Part shown: positions 11,785 to 22,600 of the stretch, one piece after another
Layout: every line of letters starts with the position of its first letter
Position numbering within the stretch: the stretch's first letter is position 1
DNA from: Sanderia malayensis
Lineage: Eukaryota > Cnidaria > Scyphozoa > Semaeostomeae > Pelagiidae
Reading direction: 5' to 3'
Length of the DNA stretch: 64,000 nt
NCBI GenBank assembly: GCA_013076295.1
Contig: RQOL01000466.1
Location: 496,001-560,000, forward strand
Position numbers and translations under genes: made by a program
Notes under the pieces: model-generated
The model's database searches: none
Seen by the model: the letters and a program-made list of their open reading frames with translations, nothing else
What the model was told of the DNA's origin: nothing

Positions 11785-13156
11785 TATAGCTTTTTATGCA
11801 GCCTCCCATTTTAGAATAACCTCTCTATCATGCTTGTCCCTGGAGTCCTCACTCTCAATTAACAGGCCTCGTATGCGAGACCATTGTTGTGTTTGAAAAT
11901 TTGAAACATTGTTGCTCGTTTGAGCTCTCGTCCTTTTGATCATCTCAAATTTCTGAGTTATTTTGGCTTTATTCTTTACCAAAGACTTTTCAGTTTTCAA
12001 GTCCAGGTGTCTTTCCGTGATCCAAACCAAACAACAAGCAGTCTACCGTCGTCAATTGCATACTGGGTGTTTAAACAAAAGATCCATTTCATTACTTCTC
12101 CTGGTTTTTCTCAATTCTTTTGATTTGTTTGGACAAAAACTGGTTTGATCTTCGAATTTTGCAATTCAGCCACAAGGCTGAAGATCTACATGACTTAGAC
12201 AATTTAAAATTCAGTCGATGTTATTCTGGGTATCTAAGAAGATTGACTCACATATTTACTATTTCAGGTAAAGAGTTCTTGAATTGATAACATATAAATT
12301 AAAGCAGAGAATAAGAAGGCTGGTAATCATCAAGGCAGTCAAACCGAACGTGAGTTATTATACTATACCCTTGACTTCTTTCTAGTTGTAGTCCCCTTCT
12401 GCTATTATGACTTGTAAATGCATTGTAATATGTATTAGGGATTGAGGGTGTTGATAAACGCAAATGTTGCATCCTTTATGTGTTATTATGGAACTATGAT
12501 GGGCCTTGAATGTCCTTGATAATCAGAATGCTGATAATTATTGAACCAACACCTACACGTCTACAAGAGGCTGTAGAGAGGTTATACACCATTATCGTAC
12601 TATAATACAATTGACGTAATTTACTGAGAAATGTGTCCAACGTATCGAGAATTTTGAATTGAACGGTAGTCAGTTGAACCTTCAAGTCAACTCAACCTTC
12701 TATTGATATTTGCCCGAGAAGATGGCCGTGCCGTGTTATTAATAAGTCATTTGAATTGTGCTAGTTTGTCGGCGACTAATCACATGTTTGTTCTGGTCTT
12801 TCATACGCCAAAGCCGAATGCTTACTCAAGCAACTGCATCCGCATTTTTCACTGAACTATTAATCCTCGTTTTGTTTGACATTGCCCTTTTGTGAAGACC
12901 ACAGCCCGCCCTAGGTGGTCATAGCAGGGCCTTGTGTTGTGAACGTCTCTTCTCTTTTCGTTTCATTTCTAAACAATTTGGATTTGAAAAGTAATCACGT
13001 TATTGTAATATGGACTTAGCTAAGGTTTTTTATCTATGCCAGTCTATGCGAACAGCCACATTAGCATACGGCTGTGCAAAGATGAGGTTATCTGGTCTCT
13101 TCGTCGTTGTTCAGAAACACCAGATAGGTCTGAAATCAACTTGGACATCATGATTA

Positions 13157-13341
13157 CAGTCAACTCTGTCTAATTCGAACACCCTAGGGAAGGGTGAAAA
13201 TGTTCGAATTACAAAAAGTTCGAATTATAGAGGTTTGTTTTATAAGAGTTGGCTCATTAGTGATCCTTGAAAGGACAGAACACTTCGTTCGAATTAGATA
13301 GAGTTTGAATTACACGAGCTCGAACTATGCAGATTTGACTG
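13157..13341 (+). repeat. Pogo-like MITE with TTCGAA motifs (family B)
   Basis: Ends are CAGTCAACTCTGTCTAATTCG and the inverted form GCAGATTTGACTG, flanked by TA on both sides. TTCGAATTA or a variant recurs several times inside. A second copy in inverse orientation lies at 29887-30072. The end pattern resembles pogo/Tigger-derived elements; that placement is inferred. Confidence 0.7.
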
Positions 13342-13499
13342 TATTCAATTTGATTGGCAGATAGGCCAATCATTTCAAACTGAATCTTACAATGTTCGGA
13401 ATCGTCTTCACACGCATTCACATTCATTCAACTGCATTGATTCTTTCGTTTCAGATTCATCTTCGCCTTTGAGGAATCCTTCTCACTGCCAATCAAAGT

Positions 13500-15855
13500 A
13501 TGAATTCGAGCAGGATCAGCGCCCCCGCAGCACCTGCAAGCATACCACTGTCCTCTGTCATAACTGCAACGGCATCAACACTAGCAAACTACAGCAGTAG
13601 CAATAGCAGTTTATTTGCCAACAATTCCACTATAAGGCTCTCCTCAACAACGCCAATAACATCGTATAACCCATCAACGCAGAGTGTAGCCAGTTCATTA
13701 TGCAGCTCCTTTCAGTATGAATTCCATACGAACATTCCAGGATCCGTGATCTGTGGATTATGTTTCATCATCGGTATATTCATGGTATTAGTTGGTGAGT
13801 TGCTATTTTCCCCCTTTTTTCTTTTACCCAGATAAGTCACCCAAGTAAATTAATCCAGTACATGAATCCGACATTGCATGTAGAGAACGAAGCAATGAAG
13901 AGACGACAGATCAAAATATATACATAACATAAACGAATAAAGCTTGCTAAAACGTAGAAAACGAACGAATAGGTAGAGAATGAACGAATGAATGAATGAC
14001 TAACTAACTAACTTTAAAAGGAGTCTGGTAACGAATATATCACGTGTACGTGTCACTCAAAGTTCTTAACATTGCATCCACTCCCCGATCCAGTAAATGA
14101 TTGCAACACTTTATCCAGTCCATTATCTGCTAAATGAGCGCAACACTTTATCCAATCCATTATCTAGTGAGTAATAGCCACACTTTATCCATTCCACGAC
14201 CCAGTAAATGAATTCAACATTTGATTCGGTCCATAACCTGACGTCATTTTTTATTGTTTACCTCAGGTTATCGTGCATTCAAAGTTTCCATGTTTATCAT
14301 TGGTTTGTCGTTGACAAGCCTTCTCACGTATCTCATCTTATCAAATCGAGCTGCGCATCTCAAACTGCATTGGAATGCATCGATTGCTGGCGGCACTGGG
14401 CTCGTATGTGGCATCATCTGTGCATTAGTGCCAATCATGGGCCTAATCATGGCCAGCATGAGCCAGGCGTTCTTCTTCATGGCTGTCACTGCTTCCGTCG
14501 TTTATTTATTCACCACTGATCATACGTTTTGGATTTGCGTCGGTACCGTCATCGGCCTAAGCATCCTGTTTACTGCATTGGCCATAGCTCGACAAAGAAA
14601 AGCTGCCATAGTCTATATAACAAGCTTTGGGGCGATACTAATCATGTTGGCATTGGATTACTACTTGGACATGTTCATGGTGACGAAATATGCATATCGC
14701 ATTGTGTTTCGTTTGCAAGTTAGTAGGCCGTGTTGGTTCTCGTGGACGGTATTCGGCGTGTGGCCCTGTCTTGTCGCCCTCGGCTGCTGTGTCCAGTTTC
14801 TCAAGACAGCCAAAGGGTTTGATCACAGGCAAAGTAATTCAATTTTTTATTATTTTCATCATATCAAACCCTACACCTATTCGGTGCCAAATAATGTTGC
14901 TGTTTTGAGCGCCGTGATGCCATGGTCCTTATGCAACTTTGTGATTTTCTTTCAATTTGTTTGGCAGAAAAAGTCAAATCGAAGGGCACGAAATACAAAT
15001 CAGATAGCACTGGAAGATCGAGAAGATTATATGATAATGGAGATGTGATTGCGCAGGTAGGCTTTTCATTTCCTATTTTTTCTACGAGATTATCAGATGG
15101 CTGCCAAGTGCCGACTCATTGGTCCCTTTGGTGCTACGATGTTTAGCACACCCATTTTATTATGAGAAACTGTAGGGTCATATTTTCAACATCGATAAAT
15201 ATTCTCTCTGGTGTTTAGTACAGTTGTGTTTAGTCTGGTGTTTAGTATGATGTTTAGCACACCCATTTTATTATGAGAAACTGTAGGGTCATATTTTCAA
15301 CATCGATAAATATTCTCTCTGGTGTTTAGTACAGTTGTGTTTAGTCTGGTGTTTAGTATGATGTTTAGTACACCAATTTTTTATAAGAAACTGTAGAGCC
15401 ATATTTTCAAAACTTAAGATACTTAGTTTGGTAAGAGATTTTGTGTGACTCAAAAAAGTCAAGAAACTTTCCATGTTGTCTAGCGTGTTTAGTTTTGTTT
15501 CTTTTGTTCCTAGTTCAGTTCGGTTACATTTTAAAATATATTTTAGTTTTTTGCGATGGAATTTGCATTTCTTTTTGCTTCTCTGTCCAATTTATGTTTG
15601 GCAGTGACAGAAGATAAAGAGAAGGACAATGAATTTAGGAAAATTAGATTTTGGTGTTAAGAAACTTGCTAGGAAACCAAAATTAGGGTGAAGGCTCTGA
15701 AACTCTCGAAATTGGTACCAAAATTTCGAATAGTTTCTCATAAACAAAAATTGGGTGTATACTATAGCGTTCTCGGTCTCATTGTCTTTAGATCCGCTCA
15801 GATGGCATATACGCAATAGCCATAGTGGGTTTTTGTACAGTATTTTAAATAGATC

Positions 15856-15901
<46 letters not shown>

Positions 15902-16143
15902 CACCCTGAAAACGCCTTGACAACAGCCCTACCCTTTCTCATGTACACCAAATCTGCAAACTTTAAGCTGCGACAACTTGTTGCCAGCATGTTTGATTCT
16001 GGCTTTGCATTGATAAGATTCTTTCTCGTGTCTTCCAGGCCTGGATACAAACGAGTGAAGATACGTTAGAAAAAAGAAAAAGTTTTACTCCCGTCTACGA
16101 TTACGAGTCCCCGGATGACAAAGAAAGCACGACCTTGGTTTAA
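13500..16143 (+). CDS. TMEM198: TMEM198-like multi-pass membrane protein
   Basis: Four coding exons: 13500-13794, 14267-14833, 14968-15056, 16039-16143; 1056 nt, 351 aa (human TMEM198 about 360). A 5' UTR acceptor (TTCTTTCGTTTCAG) lies at 13454. Residues 1-78 form a Ser/Thr/Asn-rich extracellular leader with several N-glycosylation sequons and no clear cleavable signal peptide. Then come about seven hydrophobic helices: PGSVICGLCFIIGIFMVLVG, the split GYRAFKVSMFIIGL block, ALDYYLDMFMV, and PCWFSWTVFGVWPCLVALGC. These match the TMEM198 (DUF4203) order. The cytoplasmic tail carries NGDVIAQAWIQ and DYESPDDKES, paralleling human NGDVLSPSYIQ and DYEYGSRGP, which confirms the last exon. In vertebrates TMEM198 is linked to Wnt/LRP6 signalling; conservation of that role is not shown. 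Confidence 0.88.
15138..15757. repeat. Family A-like MITE with its left end triplicated (111-bp period)
   Basis: The motif GATGTTTAGCACACCC begins at 15138, 15249 and (as GATGTTTAGTACACCA) 15360, giving an exact 111-bp period. The first two copies are nearly identical. The third continues into a MITE interior (TTATAAGAAACTGTAGAGCC, many AAGAAAC) that ends with GTTTCTCATAAACAAAAATT and GGGTG-TA at about 15757. It lies in TMEM198 intron 3. Confidence 0.7.
15846..15901. repeat. (GATA)n microsatellite
   Basis: About twelve uninterrupted GATA units after GATCGATA, in intron 3 of the TMEM198-like gene. Confidence 0.95.
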
Positions 16144-17074
16144 AAAACGAAATAGCACCGTATCGATTAAATTTGCCAAATTCATCTTATTACGGTATGT
16201 AAATATCTAACAGGATATTTAATTTCCATTTTAATTAGAACACCTATGTCGTATGTGCTTTAGTGCCATAGCTTAGGTCAGGTCAGTGAATAGTAGTATG
16301 TTTTAGGTTCAAAAGTCAAAAATTCGATAGAGAATAATAAATATCGTCCTGGTTGAAGTTTATCGCCTTGTAGATCATGCTCACATTGTCAGCATAGAAA
16401 TGAGTATATTATAAAGAAATTCTCGAGAGAGACACTGCCATCATAGAATTGTATTCAGTTTTAGAACCAAGCATAACTCATTCTGTTATTGCTTCTATTG
16501 ATGTTTGGAAAGGCCCATGTTGTGTTTTAACAGTTAAATTTGAAAGTGTTGTTTGGGAAATAGAGCATGTGTTTATGGTATTTTTGTTGCTGTTGACTGC
16601 TCAGAAGAATAGACCAACTGTTTTTGTGTTGTGCTTAGCGTATTTTTTTTTAATTTGCACTTTGGTTTAAAATGCATGTAAAATGCAAAACTTATTGTTA
16701 ATATTAGTTGCGTAGTTGCTTCTTTAAACTTCGCTGTATAGTTGTAGATGTCTGTATATCTCATTAGATAAAACTGAGTATATTAATTTTGTTATGGCTA
16801 ATATTTCCGCTAATCGTGTCTGTTTGAAATTTGATTTGATTAAAATAATTGAAGTTAACAATGAAGACATGTGAATGTTGATTAAAGCAATACTTGCAAT
16901 GTTTGAAGTGATGTTTGAAGTCTATGGTGTGAAATCTCAATCATAATCGTCATAATTATGAACGTTTTAAACCATAATAACATAATCATTGTAATGTTAA
17001 TGTTATTATATTTTGATTCTACAGCGTTAATGCTATAGCGTCAAGCATCGAACCGCCTTTCAAGGTTTTTAGTT

Positions 17075-17338
17075 TACCGTAAATCCTCGAATAAGCCCTC
17101 CCCTCGAATAAACCCCATCCTGATAAGCATTTGCAAGGATATTGAGCCCAACGTTCCCGGTATTGAAGTTTTTTGTGAACAACTTCACTGTATTGCAAAT
17201 AACAGCAAGTTTAAATTAATGCCTTTATTGATTGGCTGCATCGTGTAGCTTTTATTCTGCCTAATATTGAACAATAATCCAGCTAAAATTTCCTTTTTGT
17301 AAATAAGCCCCCGGGGGCTTAATCGAGGATTTACTGTA
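17075..17338 (+). repeat. MITE, family C, fullest copy
   Basis: Left end TACCGTAAATCCTCGAATAAG, right end CTTAATCGAGGATTTACTGTA, forming imperfect inverted repeats of about 20 bp, with a GCCCCCGGGGGC palindrome near the right end. Interior landmarks CATCCTGATAAGCATTTG and CTTTATTGATTGGCTG recur in the copy at 28628-28852. Confidence 0.8.
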
Positions 17339-17568
17339 TTCAAAGTCTTTTGGGGACCCCAACACAACTACCCCCCACTGCCCAGAAGTAAACAATCATT
17401 AAATATGGCGTGCTGCATTGCTACAGGCATAGAAATCGACCTGTTTCATCTACTTTATGCTGTTGAGCCATTCAAATGTCCTTTTGTTTCTCCAAACCTG
17501 ATCAATTGATTGGCTGTACCATTACTTTTTTCAATTCAACTCAACAAAACTGTTTAAGAAACTAGCCG

Positions 17569-18750
17569 GGCTGCAACTAGACTCACTGCATTGCGTCCCT
17601 GTGATACGTTCGTTGGACAACTCCGTACAGGGACTTATTTACTAACAGTTAAAAAAGTGGGCTGCTCCGCCAAGAAGTTGGCGGAGCCAATCAAATTGCA
17701 GGGATTTGATAACCGGCATTCTGATTGGTCAACATTACAAATTTTTATTTTGTTCTGAATTCTGGATTTTCCACAGTTTCATCACTGAGAATTAAAAGCC
17801 GGGAATTTTCGAAATAATGAAACAAAGCGACCGCTACAATTTTGTAACTTTGAATATTTATGTTACAAAAAGTTGAATAAAAAGAGGCTGTGTAATAAAT
17901 AAACAACGCAAGTGAACGTAATCACGTAATCAAATTGCAATTTTGATAAAAGTTCTACCACATTACATGATCTAAAGCTATGCCACAAGTGAATACAAAG
18001 CATAATACAACTTCACTGGAAGGACTTTGCGAAAAATCGTTTTTATTGTTTCTCTTCTTATTAAACTAAAGTCTTTGTTGTAAGTAAATAATAAATACTG
18101 TTCAAAATTTAACTAACTTGTCTCCACTTGGTCTTTGCTTCATTCATTTGAATGCAAATTCACCTAGAAAAATTCAAAAACATTAATAAACAAAAATATC
18201 GAACTTTGTTGTTTTCACTTCTCTCGTTAACAACGAATTTGAAGGCAAAAAAAGCTGTGGTTGACATTTTTAAAACTTGCACAAGTCTGTAATTGTACTC
18301 ATTGAAACTTAAACTTACAGTTTTCTAATTTATCTTTGATTGTAGTAGAACAATTTGTGCAAAATATTGAGCTCGACATGACATTATTGTTTTCGCAATT
18401 GGCCTATTTTTAGTGTGATTTTGAGTACCTAAATTACTGCATGCACAAAGTAAGACAATAAACTTACCAAGAATAATATGAATGCGCCTCTGTGGATTTA
18501 AATAACCATTATGTGTTCATGTTTTTAACCAATGACTTGCTGCAAAGAGTAGTACAACAAAAAAGCAAAAAAAGCGCGCCGCTCTGCCCGGTCGGCGACA
18601 AATTTCTTTGTTACGGTTAAGGTATTTTACAGACCAGAATTTTTCGGAACGAAGCTTCGAAATTTGCCCACTTTTCTTACTGTTAGAAAACGAGTCTCGT
18701 TGTGCTTGCACTCAATCGAGACTCGTGCAACAAGTCTAGGCTGCAACTAT
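17569..18750. mobile_element. Candidate non-autonomous DNA transposon, about 1.2 kb
   Basis: The 11-bp direct repeat GGCTGCAACTA flanks the block (17569-17579 and 18739-18749). Just inside, GACTCACTGCA faces TGCAACAAGTC as an imperfect inverted repeat. Further in, ACTAACAGTTAAAAAAGTGGG faces the complement of TCTAACAGTAAGAAAAGTGGG. No transposase frame is present. The long flanking repeat could be a target duplication (for example Mutator-like), but this is inference. Confidence 0.45.
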
Positions 18751-19619
18751 GGCCAATCCAAGGCAGCATCGTAGGAAATGCATCACATCACATCTGCTTA
18801 AAATTACGCTGCCAAAAATAGATCAGTGAATGCAACGTGTGTTGCGTTGAATTGTCGAGCCGATATTCTTTTTTTACCAGCAGTTGAGCAAGGTGCTCGT
18901 TACCTCGTTTTTGTCAAATTAAACTGCAACTTACAGAAAGAAACAAAACAGCTGATAAAAAACCTCTTCGCAAAGGAAGTCTTTAATCATTCTATGCAGC
19001 GGTTTTTATTGTAATTTGAATAAGACCAATTTGCCAAGTTTTTCTTTTAAAGCAGAAAACATCTGCCTCAAGTAAAATACAGCAAAATAGCAAATTTGCA
19101 CCTGCGCTGTAATAGATTTTTCAAATTGTCGGCTACTGAGCGAGTGGCGGATTTTTAGTCCAGTTTCGAGTTGAAATCATCTTCAACCTATATTGGTATA
19201 AATAACCTTGTTCTACCAACTTATAAATTACCATTTGAAAGCAATTTATGAGTCTGAAAGATAGTTTGCCCAGCAAAAGTGCTTAACGTGTGTTGGGGGA
19301 GGTTTTTTACAGTGATTTTTTGATTTTATGAATTTTAAGTATGGGGTTGTGGGCTGACAGCCATGTTGGTAATGAGAGGGGCAATGGTCGCCGCGGCCTC
19401 TTGATCATTTGGAAGTCTCAGCTTATTTACATAATCAAATAATTCATGGCGGCCTACCGATCAGCGAGAGAGGAAGAACTTCTCACGATTTTCCTATTTC
19501 GCCTCGACGGCCAAGACTAAACGATGCTATATCATTAAAATGATCCAAGTTACATTTTTAAAGATTTCAAAATATATGAGCCGGTTTTATTCTGGGTAAA
19601 ATGATCAAGGAAACACAAC

Positions 19620-22600
19620 ATGTTTGAGGCAGTAAAATGGAGTGTAGTTATCACTGTCTTGTTATGGAGTTGTTCGTGCTTTGAGAAAGGACTGACTTTA
19701 GACGACTATGGTATGTGTAGATTTAGTTTTATTTCTATCTAATAAATAAGTGTTGCCGTATCTAAAGCCATTTTAGTTTTTACCCGATTCCAGCATCAGT
19801 GATCCTTTCATCTTTCATCATTGTTTTCGTGACTCAAATTGGTTGAATGAAAATCTGAGAGGGCCTTGTTTTGTGACCTGTTTTTGACCACCATTGGATA
19901 GAAACCACAAACTCACAACCTTCAATATTCGTACCTAATGCTTGTCCACGTATGAACGAAGTAGAGACCCTAGCCTTTGCCCTGGTGCGCTAAGGTTAAA
20001 GTATTTGGATTTCTTGAATTTATTTTTGTTTAGACTGCGAACTGCTTGAAAAGCTTTGCCTTCAGTCATCAAACGGCTGTGACGAAACCAGTAAGTGATG
20101 ATATTTTATTTTTTGTCGATATTTGTAATTATAGAACATATTGCACAGGTTTAGTCAACATTTATTATACCATATTTAATCGCAAAATATAGTATTATAT
20201 TATATAGGCTTATTATTTTTTGTTTTGTTTTGTGTCATGGGAATGAAATGGGAATGATATCTTATTCTATTTTCATGATGCATTTATTGGCTGGCACAAA
20301 ATATTGTGTAATCTGAGTAAATATAGATTTTATTTCTTCTTTCAGTTTACTTTCAAAAATGTGGTAGATTCTTCTCAAGGCACAAAGTCACAGGTAAAGG
20401 TAATTATAATTTTTAAATGTTAATTGCTCATTTTTAGTCTAAATGTAATTGAAGCTATCGGAGGAAATAGTGATGTAGTTAATTACTTCGCAGTGAAATA
20501 TATCTATCAAACTTTCCTTCAGTCATTGAATTTAAATGAAATGAGAATCAGGTATATCTCATCTTTGATATTAGCTGTCTGCTCTAGCTTAGTTGTACTT
20601 TGTCTATTTTTATTCAGATATTGTAATAGTTTTTCGAACTTAGAAATGGAGCTGTTACAGGCACAGGACAACTTGACAATTCTTTGCTAAAAAAATGTTT
20701 TTTCTCGCAATTCCTCTTGTATCAACTTACATCGCAGCAAAAAAGTAATATTGTCAGAAAGTCAGCCTTCTACATTTCGCAGTTATAAGATTTTGCATGA
20801 TATTCTTCCATGCATACCATTTCAATGCAAAACACAAGAATAGAATACAATCTGAAACAATGTCCACACAATTACTTTTTGTCCAATTAACTGCCTCATT
20901 ATTTCAATCAGCAACTTTGGTGGACATTCTAATCAATCTATTGTACCCATTTTTTCCAAAGATTTCTATGAAGAATTTACTGAGACAAACTCAATTTAGA
21001 AGTACAACTGTCTGTGAGATTTCCTTAATTAAGACTGTTTACTCATCCGAAACACATTTCGAAAATACCAGGATAGGATGTTTTATTTTATGGCGGAAAA
21101 AAACATGTGGAATTCGTTTCCCGCTTATGTCGTTGAGTAGCTTCAATTTAATAAGCGAGAGTTCTCCGCTAAAATTAACTATCAACACAACAACTGTACA
21201 TCTTTCCCTAAAACGCTGTCGGCGCTTATTACAGAGCTTGTTTGTTCAGTTTTCAGGGAAAGAAAAGCTGCGTATTTACGACTTTACGACTTCGGTTTTC
21301 ATTTTTCTCCTTTTCGGCTCAGCTTGCTGATAGATTTTATTCAAATGAACAGTCTTCTTATCGCTGTTGCGGAGCGAAGCGGCTGCACAGCGGAATGTAA
21401 TCGAGTTGTTATTTTCGAGAAAAATTTTTTGGGAAGCTTTCTCATTTTTTCTCAGCTAGCTATATAAGTTCTTGTATATAAAATACTTAGATAGGCACTT
21501 TGTGCTAAAAGTTTCTTAGTTTGTCATGACAATTTTGGCGTTTTAGTACTAAAAGTTTCTGGATAGATTTTTTATTCTGTTAACTAAAATTGTATTATTG
21601 TTTTGAAGTTGGGCAATTTTGGATGGATATACCCACGCAGATACATGACAAAATGAAAAATCGTAGCCCCTTCAAAACAAAAATCAATAAAAATTTGTAT
21701 GGTCAACAAAACCCACGCCGTGTACAAGCTAAAATCAATGAAAACCTTTTTAGGAATAGAAATGTTCCAGTTTCTTAATTATTCTTGAGTTCGGTATTAA
21801 AGTTTCCTAAGTTTTTGGTTGTCTTGGGGCCAGTTTTTATAAGATCAAAATGTGCAGCCAGGTATATAGTATGAATGAATGTGTTTATGAGCTGAGTACA
21901 TTCGCCACGTTATCTAATTCAAACAGATGGTAGTGGCAGTAATAGCGCTAGTAAACACACAGATGAAAAGCAATGTGCGTATTTCAATGAATGGCTATTT
22001 CCTTCCCTATGAATTATTTAGCATTCATTCAACGTGCTCTGTGTGTTTCTGAGGCATACAGATTGCCAAACTGATGCAATTATTTCCAAAATAAAGCTTG
22101 CAGTTGGACGATTTTGAATTAGAAAAGAAAATATTGCTCATCCACCTGAAATCGTACGAACACCTGCGCCTCGAAGAAAATATTTCAAAATATGCTGCTG
22201 TGTTGTTTTGTGCAAAACGGATTTGATTTTACGCGAGAATTCTATGTAAGATTTGCGTTAAGCAGTGTGGATGGTGTTTTTATTTTACTCTGATCTGATC
22301 CATCATGGTTTTAACCTCTCCGTAAAGCCTCTCTGCAAAACCTGTCTCTGCCTGCTCACGAGAGAACATTGTCCGTGATTTCATTTGTCTCTTCTGATAC
22401 CCAAAAGCGAGTGTGTTTCAACAGAACCAAGAGTCCTCGCGATCCAACAGTAAGACCCAAAAGGCAGCAGGTTTTTTATAACAAGATCTTGTTGTTTATC
22501 AGAATTATTGTCAAAACTAGAAGGAAAAGTGAGAAGAGAAATATGACACACAATTGTGTATAGACAAATATTCATGAAGCAATCCATTTGTTCATCAAGC

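Larger units (their letters stand above)
9253..12349 (+). other. Possible noncoding 5' exons upstream of TMEM198-like gene
   Basis: Three short blocks look like internal exons. They are 9253-9315 (acceptor TCTCTTTTTCAG, donor GAG-GTGAGC), 10852-10894 (acceptor TTCTTCCTCAG, donor AAG-GTAAGA) and 12308-12349 (acceptor AAAGCAG, donor AAC-GTGAGT). The first block has stops in all three frames, so these could be 5' UTR exons of the gene starting at 13500 or a long noncoding RNA. This is inferred from splice-like signals only. Nothing else recognisable lies between them apart from the repeats listed. Confidence 0.25.
16144..19619. other. Intergenic region between TMEM198-like gene and PTPRN
   Basis: Begins with TMEM198 3' UTR; an AATAAA lies near 16336. 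It contains a family C MITE (17075-17338) and a larger candidate transposon (17569-18750). No coding exon is recognised. The last few hundred bases (about 19330-19619) should hold the PTPRN promoter and 5' UTR. Confidence 0.5.

Noticed and set aside
20797..21330. 177-codon open frame in PTPRN intron 3
   Set aside because: No domain, low-complexity AT-driven composition, no splice-compatible context; probably chance.
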